Shown here one piece after another: positions 32,493 through 40,578 of a stretch of DNA of 64,000 nt. The stretch's first letter is position 1. The number at the start of each line of letters is the position of its first letter. Below the pieces are notes generated by a model. The model saw only the letters and a list, made by a program, of their open reading frames with translations. It did no database searches and was not told where the DNA came from. The stretch is from JBBQYD01 sp942493075 (lineage in GTDB: Bacteria; Verrucomicrobiota; Verrucomicrobiia; Limisphaerales; UBA8199). The position numbers and the translations under genes are program-made. Location: contig OW818681.1 of NCBI GenBank assembly GCA_942493075.1, positions 1,178,001-1,242,000 on the forward strand. Reading direction: 5' to 3'.

Positions 32493-34154
32493 ATGTTTTG
32501 TTTTCAGTGCGAACAAACCTCCAAGGGCGCCGGGTGCAAAGATTTTTCAGTATGCGGCAAGGATGAAGAGACAGCGCGTTTACAGGATCTGTTGCTGCAC
32601 GCCACCAAGGCCGTTGCGCAATACGCGGACCGCGCACGTGACCTCGGTGCGCGGGATACCCGCATCGACCGCTTTATTCTTCGAGGTTTGTTCCTCACGG
32701 TTACGAACGTGAACTTCGATCCCGCGGCAATCGAACGCGCCGTTCGAGACGCCGGTGATATGCGTGATTTCGCCCGCTCAATGTATGAGAAGGCTGCGAT
32801 GCAAGCGGGGCGGACTGCCGAGCATGTCAAGGGGCCTGCGTCCTGGGAGGTGCCCGGGGCACGCTCGATCATGTCGGCCACGGCAGGCACGGTGTCCGTC
32901 CTCGCTCGTCGTGAAGAGTTCGGTCCTGACATCAGCGGCTTGCAGGAGCTTTTAACGTATGGTTTGAAAGGGATTGCGGCCTATGCTGAACACGCCCAGA
33001 TTTTGGGACAGGAAGCGGAGTCCGTTTACGATTTCCTGTGCGAAGCTCTGAGCTACCTTGCGGAGGCCACTCCCACTGTGGAAGGTCTGTTCAGCCTTTG
33101 TATGCGCTGCGGTGAAGCCAACTTGAAGGTCATGGAGATTCTCGATACAGCGCACACCAGCACCTATGGCCACCCGGTGCCCACACCAGTTCGCGTCGAG
33201 CCGTTGAAAGGCAAAGCAATCCTCGTATCGGGCCACGACCTGAAAGATCTGGAGAAGCTCCTGCAACAAACCGAAGGCAAGGGCATCAACGTCTATACGC
33301 ATGGGGAGATGCTCCCTGCTCACGGCTATCCTGGCTTGAAGAAGTTTAAGCATCTGGCCGGTAACTACGGTGGCGCGTGGCAGGATCAGAAGGTGGAATT
33401 CGCGCAGTTTCCTGGCGCAGTCCTGATGACAACTAACTGCATCCAGGAGCCGATGGAGAGCTACGAAGGGCGAATCTTCACCTGCGGTCACGTGGGTTGG
33501 CCGGGCATCGCACACATCACTGATGGGAATTTCGCACCCGTGATTGAAGCGGCTCTTGCTGCTCCGGGTTTTGCCGAGAACGGCCCCGATAAGACCATCC
33601 TGGTCGGGTTCGGCCATAACGCAGTATTGGGCGTTGCTGACAAGGTCATTGAGGGAGTGAAGTCGGGGCAGATTCGCAGGTTCTTCCTGGTGGGCGGCTG
33701 CGATGGCGCACGCAGCGGACGCGACTACTACACAGAGCTGGCCGAATCCATCCCGAGTGATTGCATTATTATGACCCTTGCCTGCGGCAAGTACCGGTTC
33801 AATAAACTGGAGTTTGGCACGGTGGCGGGCATTCCGCGCTTGTTGGATATTGGCCAGTGTAATGACGCCTATTCGGCGATACAGATTGCGGTGGCGTTGT
33901 CGAAGGCCTTCGGTTGTGGAATCAATGATCTGCCACTCTCACTGGTGCTCTCGTGGTATGAACAAAAGGCAGTGGCCATTCTGCTCACACTACTGCACCT
34001 GGGCATGCGCAACATTCGCCTGGGACCGACGCTCCCGGCGTTCGTGACTCCGGCTGTGCTGAAGGTCCTGGTTGATAAGTTCAACCTGATGCCGATTAAG
34101 ACGGCGGAGCAGGACTTGCAGAGCATCCTGGGTGGCGAGCCTGTCGCAGCCTGA
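32493..34154 (+). CDS. hcp: Hybrid cluster protein (hydroxylamine reductase)
   Basis: A 553-residue iron-sulfur protein. The start is ATG 32493 because the N-terminal cluster motif begins at once: MFCFQCEQTSKGAGCKDF, giving C-x2-C-x8-C-x5-C, the [4Fe-4S] class I pattern of anaerobes. Hybrid-cluster ligand regions are visible further on (TNCIQEP, FTCGHVGWPG, FFLVGGCDGARSGRDYY, TLACGKYRFN). Hcp acts as NO reductase and protein S-nitrosylase in enteric bacteria and reduces hydroxylamine in vitro. No hcr partner gene is adjacent. A perfect FNR/DNR-type palindrome upstream points to induction by anoxia or nitrosative stress. Confidence 0.96.
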   Translation: MFCFQCEQTSKGAGCKDFSVCGKDEETARLQDLLLHATKAVAQYADRARDLGARDTRIDRFILRGLFLTVTNVNFDPAAIERAVRDAGDMRDFARSMYEKAAMQAGRTAEHVKGPASWEVPGARSIMSATAGTVSVLARREEFGPDISGLQELLTYGLKGIAAYAEHAQILGQEAESVYDFLCEALSYLAEATPTVEGLFSLCMRCGEANLKVMEILDTAHTSTYGHPVPTPVRVEPLKGKAILVSGHDLKDLEKLLQQTEGKGINVYTHGEMLPAHGYPGLKKFKHLAGNYGGAWQDQKVEFAQFPGAVLMTTNCIQEPMESYEGRIFTCGHVGWPGIAHITDGNFAPVIEAALAAPGFAENGPDKTILVGFGHNAVLGVADKVIEGVKSGQIRRFFLVGGCDGARSGRDYYTELAESIPSDCIIMTLACGKYRFNKLEFGTVAGIPRLLDIGQCNDAYSAIQIAVALSKAFGCGINDLPLSLVLSWYEQKAVAILLTLLHLGMRNIRLGPTLPAFVTPAVLKVLVDKFNLMPIKTAEQDLQSILGGEPVAA

Positions 34155-34174
34155 TGTCGAGATTTAGGTGAGCA

Positions 34175-34208
34175 AGCCGGTGAGGGTATTTCTCTCACCG
34201 GCTGTTTT
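34175..34208 (+). terminator. Intrinsic terminator of hcp
   Basis: A perfect 10-bp stem AGCCGGTGAG (34175-34184) / CTCACCGGCT (34194-34203) with a 9-nt loop is followed by GTTTT, 20 bp after the hcp stop. Confidence 0.8.
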
Positions 34209-34375
34209 GATGGACATGCCCTGAGCTATGGGCTTATTGCTCGTTGGAGGTGAGGTCGCTTTAGATCAGTACTGTGGAAAGGAAACCGGAGGTCGGATCC
34301 ATGCGGGACGATACGGAAAGAACGACCGATTTTTCTTTGCCTAACGAGTGGTAAAAAGCTATTGTTTCGGCGGCT

Positions 34376-34449
34376 TGTCCGGTGGTGTAATGGTAGCACT
34401 AGGCCCTTTGGAGGCCTCTGTCATGGTTCGAATCCATGCCGGACAGCCA
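34376..34449 (+). tRNA. tRNA-Gln (TTG)
   Basis: A cloverleaf can be drawn by eye: acceptor TGTCCGG/CCGGACA, D-arm around TGGTGTAATGGTAGCAC, anticodon stem AGGCC/GGCCT with loop CTTTGGA (U33 followed by anticodon TTG), and T-arm with GGTTCGAATCC. Discriminator G is at 34446 and the CCA tail (34447-34449) is encoded. The 3' part from 34423 is repeated at the far end of the adjacent element, so this gene is its integration site and stays intact after insertion. Confidence 0.95.
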
Positions 34450-34453
34450 ATTT
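34423..34453 (+). other. attL core, tRNA-Gln 3' end
   Basis: A 31-bp sequence from the T-arm through the CCA and AATTT. It is identical to 41454-41484 and marks the left junction of the element. It keeps the tRNA gene functional. Confidence 0.9.
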
Positions 34454-34472
34454 TCCTCTGGAAAATGAGGAA

Positions 34473-35873
34473 TTGGATGGCTCTGACACAGCCCTGACAC
34501 AAGAAAAGCCCGAATTTCCACCGGAGACAGCAAAGGGCGTGAAGTTTCCTTATCACATCAAGAACCGAGGCAGAACCTTGGTTACCATCTATCGTAAGAC
34601 CCCAACCTACCCGCTTTATCGCGTGGCTTGGACAGTCGGGGCTAAACGTCAGATGAAGGCCTTTCCCAGCTTTGGAGCAGCCAAAGTCCACGGTGAGGCG
34701 CTCAAAAAGGAGCTGGCTAAAGGTTCCGTCGCCACCATGCTAACCCCTGGCCAGGCTGCGGATGCTCTGGCAGCTCTGGAAAGGCTTCATCGCCACTACG
34801 TGACCACTGGCAAGCGCATCACCTTGTCTGAGAGCGTAGCGGGCTTCTGTGATGCCTTGGTAAAGCTTGGCGAACATTCCTGGGGTGATGCAGTTGAAGG
34901 CTTTCTCCGTAATACCGCAGCCGTGAAGCGCAAATCCTTGGCCGATGCGGTTGCAGAGTTCATTAAAGACCGCCATGCTAACACCCTGGCGCAAGAGGGC
35001 AAACGGCCCCGGCTTTCCCCTGAGCAGCACTCCTTGACGTCTATCTGGCTGAAGGAATTCAGGGACACCTTTCCTGCAACTGACGTATGTGACCTGAACA
35101 AGGAGCATATGAACGCCTACATGGCCGCGCATTCAAAGCTTGCCCCGAAAACTCGGAATGAACGGCGCAACATCGTTCGAATGCTGCTCAATTGGTGCGT
35201 AAAGCAAGACTACGTGAGCAGGACGCACCGCTTGTTTGAAGCAAGCAAGATGGAAAACGAGACGGCAGACCCGGAGACAATCGAGCTTTTCACTGCGAAG
35301 GAACTGCGGGCCTTGCTGGACCGGGCAAGCCAAGCACCAGTTCCCCCCGAACAAGGGAAAGATGAGGAAATGGATTTTCGCCCTCTGCTGCCGGTACTGG
35401 CGCTTGCCGGGTTAGCGGGAATGCGATTTAAGGAAATCATCCGGCTTGAATGGCAAGATGTGTTTAGCATTCCCGGCAACATCGAAGTGAAGGCCCACAA
35501 AGCCAAGACCCGTTCCCGCCGCTTGATTCCGATTTGTTCCGCCTTGGCTGGATGGCTTGAGCCCTATCGCTCACAGGTTGGCAAAGTATGGCCCAAGGGC
35601 TATGACATGCTGCATGAGGACTTCCTTGACCTCCGAAAGGAGCTTGGTATTGGCGACCGGCGCAACGGTTTGCGGCATGCCTTTATCTCGGCACATTTCG
35701 CCGCTCACTCTAACGAGGGCCTGACCGCAAGCATGGCTGGAAACTCCCCGGACATGATCCATAAGCACTACAAAGGGCTTTTGACCAAGGAGCAGGGTGA
35801 CGCGTGGTTTGCCGTTGCCCCGGCTAAACCCGAGAACGTCATTGTATTGGCGGCCAAGGAGGCCCGGCAATGA
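34473..35873 (+). CDS. Tyrosine recombinase/integrase
   Basis: A site-specific recombinase of about 466 residues. The frame is open back into the tRNA gene, so the start is uncertain: TTG 34473 (GAGG just before it) or GTG 34539 are the best options; the first ATG comes too late. An N-terminal arm-binding domain (KFPYHIKNRGRTLVTIYRK) is followed by a core-binding SAM-like domain (~150-260) and the catalytic domain: Arg in GLAGMRFKEIIRLEW, Lys in VKAHKAKTRSRRLIPI, RNGLRHAFISAHFA and the nucleophile Tyr in MIHKHYKGLLT. Two usually conserved His positions (HxxR and LGH) are Asn here (N-G-L-R and A-G-N). Its stop overlaps the next gene's start by 4 bp. It should catalyse integration at tRNA-Gln. 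Confidence 0.9.
   Translation: MDGSDTALTQEKPEFPPETAKGVKFPYHIKNRGRTLVTIYRKTPTYPLYRVAWTVGAKRQMKAFPSFGAAKVHGEALKKELAKGSVATMLTPGQAADALAALERLHRHYVTTGKRITLSESVAGFCDALVKLGEHSWGDAVEGFLRNTAAVKRKSLADAVAEFIKDRHANTLAQEGKRPRLSPEQHSLTSIWLKEFRDTFPATDVCDLNKEHMNAYMAAHSKLAPKTRNERRNIVRMLLNWCVKQDYVSRTHRLFEASKMENETADPETIELFTAKELRALLDRASQAPVPPEQGKDEEMDFRPLLPVLALAGLAGMRFKEIIRLEWQDVFSIPGNIEVKAHKAKTRSRRLIPICSALAGWLEPYRSQVGKVWPKGYDMLHEDFLDLRKELGIGDRRNGLRHAFISAHFAAHSNEGLTASMAGNSPDMIHKHYKGLLTKEQGDAWFAVAPAKPENVIVLAAKEARQ
34484..34501. promoter_or_regulatory. Arm-type repeats near attL
   Basis: TGACACA occurs at 34484-34490 and 34495-34501, 11 bp apart, inside the left end. The same heptamer recurs in a cluster near attR, which suggests integrase arm-binding sites. 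The copies lie within the 5' end of the integrase frame. Confidence 0.5.
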
Positions 35874-36895
35874 AGAAAACCCTTTTCACGATTAAACGGG
35901 GGCATTGGCATAGTTGGGAAATGTTACCCGGTTATGGTGGGGCCTTTGCTCCGTACCATTCTCCGATTTTCGTTCACGAAGTCCACCTCAGAGCGGGACT
36001 TCTAGGGCTGCGCTTCTACAACGCTGCATATGCAGAAGGCGTCCGAGAATTCACAGTTGAACTACGGGTTTTGAAACGTGCCCCGAGCTACTTGCTGGCC
36101 GAATATCCTAAACAAAAGGAGCGCTCAGTCGTAATAGGATTAATCGACTTTGATTGGGTGCGGCGCTGCATGGCAGAGTACTACTCTTGCCACCCCCGAC
36201 AGAATGGCGAATCGATTAGGGAATATCTGGAGCGAGAGACAGGATACGTGCCTGGCACGCCGCGCGAAAAGGAGGAGGAACCCCGAAAAGAGTCAGCAAA
36301 CCCGCCCGATAACTTGGTTGAAATTAAGGACGTAGTAGGCCACTTCCTTCGCCTTCACGACCGAAAGCGTCACTATTGGGACGCCCTTTTGTTTCATGCG
36401 AAACGCATTGCCAAAACCGCGAAGGCGGCTCATCTAAGCGATGGTGAGCTTCGTTCGCTGGCCTGGTTCGCCATGACACCTGAGATGGTTTCGACAGGAG
36501 AGAATCCGCAGCTAGTGGCGCAGAGAATTCAAGACCGAGCCAACCTCTTGGCGACAACTTTCTTAAATGTGTGGTTGCGTGAGCCAGCAACAGCTTTGAG
36601 GGTGATCGGGGCAATTCGCACGCCCAATCCTGAAACAGCTCAAGCACTCGAAGATTGTTTAAAGTGGACTGAAATAGATAAGCTTCCCTCAAAGGGCGGA
36701 GCAAAAAAGGACAAAAAACTGGGAATCGAGAAGACCTGGGAGAAGGAAGAGAAGGACCGTAAAAAGGACAATGCGTTGCGGCAACGCGTCAAAGTCGCTC
36801 TTAGGTCGATCCATCCACAACCCGAGACCGAAGCAGAGCGAATAAGACTGAAGCGGTTGAACGAATTGCATAAAGGAGAGGGGAAGCACAAGTAG
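35870..36895 (+). CDS. Element-encoded protein of unknown function
   Basis: A 341-residue cytoplasmic protein whose ATG overlaps the integrase stop (ATGA), so the two are co-translated. No signal peptide or membrane segment. The N-terminal half is mixed alpha/beta (HSPIFVHEVHLRAGLLGLRF, ERSVVIGLIDFDWVRRCMAE). The middle has a helical stretch (RKRHYWDALLFHAKRIAKTA). The C-terminal ~75 residues are highly charged (KKDKKLGIEKTWEKEEKDRK) and helical. I recognise no family. Being coupled to the integrase, it may be a directionality or replication accessory factor, but this is only positional inference. Confidence 0.65.
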   Translation: MKKTLFTIKRGHWHSWEMLPGYGGAFAPYHSPIFVHEVHLRAGLLGLRFYNAAYAEGVREFTVELRVLKRAPSYLLAEYPKQKERSVVIGLIDFDWVRRCMAEYYSCHPRQNGESIREYLERETGYVPGTPREKEEEPRKESANPPDNLVEIKDVVGHFLRLHDRKRHYWDALLFHAKRIAKTAKAAHLSDGELRSLAWFAMTPEMVSTGENPQLVAQRIQDRANLLATTFLNVWLREPATALRVIGAIRTPNPETAQALEDCLKWTEIDKLPSKGGAKKDKKLGIEKTWEKEEKDRKKDNALRQRVKVALRSIHPQPETEAERIRLKRLNELHKGEGKHK

Positions 36896-36955
36896 CTCCA
36901 ATTCCTTCCCCCCGCAGCCTTCCCATGAATCCCATGCCTGTGCAAAGTGGCAGGC

Positions 36956-37189
36956 ATGAGTGAACGCACATCAAAAATAGTAACAGCGCTGCAAGAATGC
37001 GGCGTCTCATCGGAATTCGTCACCGAGCCCCAAGCTCGAAAACTTGTCCCTATCTGCCGCAGGACCTGGTTTTCTTGGCGGCAGCAAGGAATAATTCCTC
37101 ACGTCAAAATCGGCGGGAAAATTCTTTATCATCTCCCGAGTGTCAGAGAGGCACTGCTTAGGCGTATGCAAGGAGGCGTAGCCCGGTAA
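36956..37189 (+). CDS. AlpA/Xis-like helix-turn-helix protein
   Basis: A 77-residue DNA-binding protein from ATG 36956 (MSERTSKIV), with GGCAGG close upstream. The segment PQARKLVPICRRTWFSWRQQ followed by GIIPHVKIGGKILYHLPSVREALLRR is the winged-HTH of the MerR/AlpA/excisionase superfamily (helix-turn-helix, then a wing with I/P-x-x-K-I-G-G-K). In integrative elements such small proteins act as excisionase or as activators of the integrase gene, so this is the best candidate for the element's directionality factor. Confidence 0.75.
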   Translation: MSERTSKIVTALQECGVSSEFVTEPQARKLVPICRRTWFSWRQQGIIPHVKIGGKILYHLPSVREALLRRMQGGVAR

Positions 37190-37212
37190 CTTCCCCACAC
37201 AAGGAAATCGAA

Positions 37213-37521
37213 ATGAGTCCATCAAACCTACAGTTAGCGGCATCCCAAGCAGTCGCTAGGATAACAGAAGCCCGGGCGGCCCTCAGCCGAGCGAGAGAGG
37301 CTGGAAACGATGACGCACTCCTCCTATGGACGGCGTGCGATCTGGCTTCTGCCAGCGGGACGGCTGATAGCCTCATCATCGAGGCGCTTGGCCAGAGCGT
37401 GCGCTCTGCTCCCGCCGAGAAACCGGAAGCCCGGCTTGCGGCCCTTAGCCAAATCGCCAAGGGCCAAGTGCCAAGCTGGCCGAATCAAACAACACTTGAA
37501 GGGGAGAACATCCATTCATGA
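37213..37521 (+). CDS. Small helical protein, unknown
   Basis: A 102-residue protein with an AAGGAAA ribosome-binding sequence before ATG 37213. It is Ala-rich and predicted mainly helical (NLQLAASQAVARITEARAAL, LLWTACDLASASGTADSLII). Its stop overlaps the start of the next gene by 4 bp (ATGA), so the two are translated together and may form one complex. No family recognised. Confidence 0.6.
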   Translation: MSPSNLQLAASQAVARITEARAALSRAREAGNDDALLLWTACDLASASGTADSLIIEALGQSVRSAPAEKPEARLAALSQIAKGQVPSWPNQTTLEGENIHS

Positions 37522-38081
37522 AGACTTTTGACCTAACACCCAACACACGTGAATCTCTCCAAGAGGGCAATAGCGCAATTAAGAATGCGCTGGCGGCCTG
37601 CGAGGCAGCGGACAGGAACGTGGCTGCTCTGGAGACCGAGCAAGAGGAGTTGGCCAAGAAACTTGCGCGGATGAACTCGGAAGTTCTCCGTTCCGATACA
37701 CGGGGTATCAGGCAGATAGCAGAGGCGCAGACCCAAAGGAGCCTGTTAGCGCGGGATATGACCGAGGCCAACACGGCACGGGAAAACTCCATCAACACTC
37801 TGGCGGCCAAAGTCCAGGAGGCCGGAAACCTGCTGGCCGATACCGTCGCGGCTAAACGCGAAGCAATGCTTCAGGAGGCCCGGGACTTCCTTACGCCCCT
37901 GTTCGACAGTCCTGTTGACGTGAATCATTGCTTGGGCCTGTCCTCTACATTGGAAAGGTTGAGAATCGCTTCTGCCAGTTTGCGAGGGAAAGTTCCACAT
38001 GCTTCGCAAAGTTTGATGCTTCTCGCTCAGGAGAGGGCGAGGCAGTGCGACAGATTGCTCCAGAGCGATTGGCCTTGGTGA
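37518..38081 (+). CDS. Coiled-coil protein, unknown
   Basis: A 187-residue protein, almost entirely alpha-helical. Residues ~10-120 have heptad repeats (AACEAADRNVAALETEQEEL, then NTARENSINTLAAKVQEAGN). A less regular C-terminal part (~125-187) has HASQSLMLLAQERARQC. No membrane segment. It overlaps the 102-residue gene by 4 bp and precedes the replication-like gene by 19 bp. It could be a scaffold or a phage-interaction factor; nothing identifies it. Confidence 0.62.
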   Translation: MKTFDLTPNTRESLQEGNSAIKNALAACEAADRNVAALETEQEELAKKLARMNSEVLRSDTRGIRQIAEAQTQRSLLARDMTEANTARENSINTLAAKVQEAGNLLADTVAAKREAMLQEARDFLTPLFDSPVDVNHCLGLSSTLERLRIASASLRGKVPHASQSLMLLAQERARQCDRLLQSDWPW

Positions 38082-38100
38082 AATCTCAATCCAACGTGCA

Positions 38101-38820
38101 ATGACCCCGAAGCCGAATGATGGCCAGCATGGATGGTTTAAGGCAATGCGTGGTGATGCTCCAATGACGCTGATTCGCCAGAACCCGTCTGCCTTCGTGC
38201 TGGCCTATGTCATAGCCCTTCGTGCCCGATGGCGGGGGGTTAGCTTTGATCCATACGGTCTCGAATTGGGGGAGGCAATGCTTGGGGATTATCGGGAATG
38301 CGGAATGAGCGAACAGAACTACCGCACCGCGAAAAAGCAGCTCGCCAAATGGGGCTTCGCAACGTTCCGGGTAACGAACAGAGGAACCATTGGAAAGCTA
38401 ATAGACACAAGGCTCTTCTCAATTCTGCCGAGCACGCTCAACGATCACAATAACGGCCAGTCAACGGAGGCCCAACAGGCGAGCGACGGGCAGCTAACGG
38501 GCTTTCAACGGCTAACTAAGAAGGAAAGAGCAGAAGAGCAGAAGAACAAAAGAGCAAAAAAGACCGGAGAGGATTCCGCCCACGCTGGCGCGGGGCGGTG
38601 TCATTCGGACTTGATAGCAGCCAAACCGGTGAACCGCCAGGAAGTTGTCGAATACTTTGCCGCGCTGAATGCTGGGCATCCACACGGTTACGAATTTGCT
38701 CAGACCCGCGCCGATGATTTCATTGCATACAATGAGCAGAGGGAATGGAAAACTAAGAATTGGCGGAGGGCGGCGAAGCGGTTTAATGCCAAGCTACACG
38801 AGGAAGAGCACCGATCATGA
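38101..38820 (+). CDS. Replication-initiator-like winged-helix protein
   Basis: A 239-residue protein starting at ATG 38101. Residues ~15-110 have the layout of phage and plasmid replication initiators of the DnaD/RepA-like winged-helix type (WFKAMRGDAPMTLIRQNPSA, then YRTAKKQLAKWGFATFRVTN with a recognition helix and wing, then GTIGKLIDTRLFSI). The middle is Gln/Lys/Arg-rich (KKERAEEQKNKRAKKTGE). The C-terminal ~75 residues include VVEYFAALNAGHPHGYEFAQ and WKTKNWRRAAKRF, which resembles the C-terminal part of phage replisome-organiser proteins. It is the last of the tightly packed left-hand genes. Function is moderately supported. Confidence 0.6.
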   Translation: MTPKPNDGQHGWFKAMRGDAPMTLIRQNPSAFVLAYVIALRARWRGVSFDPYGLELGEAMLGDYRECGMSEQNYRTAKKQLAKWGFATFRVTNRGTIGKLIDTRLFSILPSTLNDHNNGQSTEAQQASDGQLTGFQRLTKKERAEEQKNKRAKKTGEDSAHAGAGRCHSDLIAAKPVNRQEVVEYFAALNAGHPHGYEFAQTRADDFIAYNEQREWKTKNWRRAAKRFNAKLHEEEHRS

Positions 38821-38949
38821 ATCGAAGCACGGTCAGAATGGGGTTTCCCCGTCCCATGAAAATCATGTGTTCAAACACGCAGGGCATGAGTCCTAACCGG
38901 ACGCTCAGCCCTTTACTTTCGGTCTTGCTACAGCAGGCAGGGCCTAAGA

Positions 38950-39020
38950 CTGGGCGGTTTTTTCTTTCCCGCCCAGCACCTAGGCGGGATTGAGTAGCTA
39001 CCCTCTTTCCCGCCGTTTTT
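38950..39020 (+). promoter_or_regulatory. Attenuator-like leader with competing hairpins
   Basis: Four complementary segments lie in a row: 1 CTGGGCGG (38950-38957), 2 CCCGCCCAG (38968-38976), 3 GGCGGG (38983-38988) and 4 CCCGCC (39009-39014) followed by GTTTTT. Segments 1:2 and 3:4 can pair together, giving a terminator at 3:4; 2:3 pairing would prevent it. This is the classic attenuation layout, 20 bp before the gene at 39040. A plain terminator for the upstream operon is the simpler alternative. Confidence 0.45.
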
Positions 39021-39039
39021 AATCCAATCGAAAACACAA

Positions 39040-39609
39040 ATGAATACCCCAAATGACATTTCAGTGGAGAGAATCCCCTTGGCAAAAATTCCCAACCGAA
39101 GGTTCACGAAGTCGGATCAAAGATTGTTAAGAGAGGTGGCTAAACGGGTTGACAGCCTAAGGCCCGGCCTCTTGGAAAAAGCAGATAGGGTTTTTGCCAT
39201 CCCGGACAAGTGCAAGCCCCACCGCGCATCAAAGGACTTAAAACTCCTACGGACCCTCACCCTGGCCGAATTGCTCATTGAGGGCTGGAACTGGAGCCAG
39301 TTGCTGCCGCATGCTGCCGAAAGGTGGGGGGTAAATGAACGCCAGTTACGCACCTACTTTCGGGAGGCTGAGGCCCTCGTTGCAAAGGAATATGCGAGGC
39401 GGAGAGAAGCCCTTTTCGGCATCGTCCTGGCGAGGATTGATAGGTTGTATTCGCTGGCGGCGGAAACAGGGAATTTGCGGGCCGTTTCGGCCTCAATAGA
39501 CCATTTGATTCAGGTGGCAGGGCTAGGACACCCCGCCACCCAGAGAATAGAGATTGTTGGCCGTCCCCGCGCGCTTTCCATCCAACCGGCGCACAATCAT
39601 GAGGCATAG
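39040..39609 (+). CDS. Terminase small-subunit-like DNA-binding protein
   Basis: A 189-residue protein. A helix-turn-helix lies at ~95-115 (AERWGVNERQLRTYFREAEA), followed by a long helical dimerisation region (EYARRREALFGIVLARIDRL, then YSLAAETGNLRAVSASIDHL). This order, with the ending LIQVAGLGHPATQRIEIVG, is that of phage terminase small subunits and related packaging-site binding proteins. In phage satellites such proteins redirect a helper phage's packaging machinery to satellite DNA. No large terminase subunit is present, which fits a satellite. Family assignment is tentative. Confidence 0.55.
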   Translation: MNTPNDISVERIPLAKIPNRRFTKSDQRLLREVAKRVDSLRPGLLEKADRVFAIPDKCKPHRASKDLKLLRTLTLAELLIEGWNWSQLLPHAAERWGVNERQLRTYFREAEALVAKEYARRREALFGIVLARIDRLYSLAAETGNLRAVSASIDHLIQVAGLGHPATQRIEIVGRPRALSIQPAHNHEA

Positions 39610-39650
39610 TTGATCGCGCTGTAATGCCTCACTCTGGGGGGCAGGTGCCC

Positions 39651-40178
39651 TCATTGCTGGGGAATGACTTCGAGTATGTTCCCTTTCAAGTCCACCTTTG
39701 CTGCCAGAACATTGCGAATTAGCGCGCCGAAGGCGTTCTTGCCCCTGAACTCCGTGATCACCACAAGGTGATCTCCTTTATCGAAATACTGGGTGCGGAC
39801 GTGTTGATAAGAACCGGGATCGTTCATTTGCTTCTTGATGTAGGCGGTCAGCTCATTATGCGACCCGTCCCAAACGCTAAAGTGCTTCTCGATTTCATCC
39901 TTCCTCGTTTGCTGTGGAGTTTTCGGAGGGGCCTCGTTCTTTACTGGCACGGAAGCCTCAACGCGTTTCGGTTTACTCGTAAACTGACCGATTACAAAGA
40001 AGATGAAAACAAGGACGATTATCCCCATGCAGCCTATGCCAACAGCCTTGTTGATCTTATCCGCGGTTTTCTTCAGTTCGGCGATCTTTTCCGGGGTAAG
40101 TTTGTATCCGCAGTTGGGGCAACTCTGGGCAGTGTCGCTGATTTGCTTTCTGCATTCCGGGCATATTATTAGTGCCAT
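39651..40178 (-). CDS. Zinc-ribbon membrane protein
   Basis: A 175-residue protein from ATG 40178; the frame runs further upstream but the zinc ribbon starts here. The ribbon is ICPECRKQISDTAQSCPNCG (two CxxC pairs), then a linker helix (EKIAELKKTADKINKAVGIG) and one transmembrane helix (MGIIVLVFIFFVIGQF). The C-terminal ~95 residues are a soluble domain (KNEAPPKTPQQTRKDEIEKH, VVITEFRGKNAFGALI) with beta-rich character. It is on the minus strand against the rest of the element and diverges from the XRE regulator. It may be a superinfection or immunity function; unknown. Confidence 0.7.
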   Translation of the reverse strand: MALIICPECRKQISDTAQSCPNCGYKLTPEKIAELKKTADKINKAVGIGCMGIIVLVFIFFVIGQFTSKPKRVEASVPVKNEAPPKTPQQTRKDEIEKHFSVWDGSHNELTAYIKKQMNDPGSYQHVRTQYFDKGDHLVVITEFRGKNAFGALIRNVLAAKVDLKGNILEVIPQQ

Positions 40179-40282
40179 AGAGTCAGTTACTTTGTTGGTG
40201 CTTTCTGGTTTGGCTATCTGATGTGATGGAACGCTACCGATAGTTGGGTGTTCGCCGCAACTTAAAAAGGGATGCTGGCCAG

Positions 40283-40549
40283 ATGGCAAAATCGGTTTTG
40301 GCCCAACTTCTAGCCCGACTGAAACATCTGCGAAAGCTGCATGGCCTCACTCAGGAGGCATTTGCCGAGTTATCAGGCATCTCTTACAAGTATTACCAGG
40401 CTGTTGAGGGTGGAAGAAAACGCGAACTTCGCCTCTCCACATTGGAGCGACTGGCTGCCGCCTATGGAATTGAGGTATACCAGCTCCTCAGCCCTGATTT
40501 GCCCGTCACCCAGGTAGCCAAGAAGAAACGAGCGCGCAAGGTGCCATAG
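40283..40549 (+). CDS. XRE-family transcriptional regulator
   Basis: An 88-residue protein from ATG 40283 (MAKSVLAQLLARL). The Cro/C1-type helix-turn-helix is complete: LKHLRKLHGLTQEAFAELSG, then ISYKYYQAVEGGRKRELRLS, then TLERLAAAYGIEVYQLL, with a basic tail (KKKRARKVP). It is divergent from the zinc-ribbon gene with about 100 bp between starts, a typical place for a lysogeny-type repressor and its operators. It is probably the element's master regulator. Confidence 0.85.
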   Translation: MAKSVLAQLLARLKHLRKLHGLTQEAFAELSGISYKYYQAVEGGRKRELRLSTLERLAAAYGIEVYQLLSPDLPVTQVAKKKRARKVP

Positions 40550-40578
40550 AATCGAAATTGAGTGATACGCGTGGCGGC

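Noticed and set aside
34362..34472. Upstream extension of the integrase reading frame
   Set aside because: It overlaps the tRNA-Gln gene in its full length, so these residues are not the integrase N-terminus.
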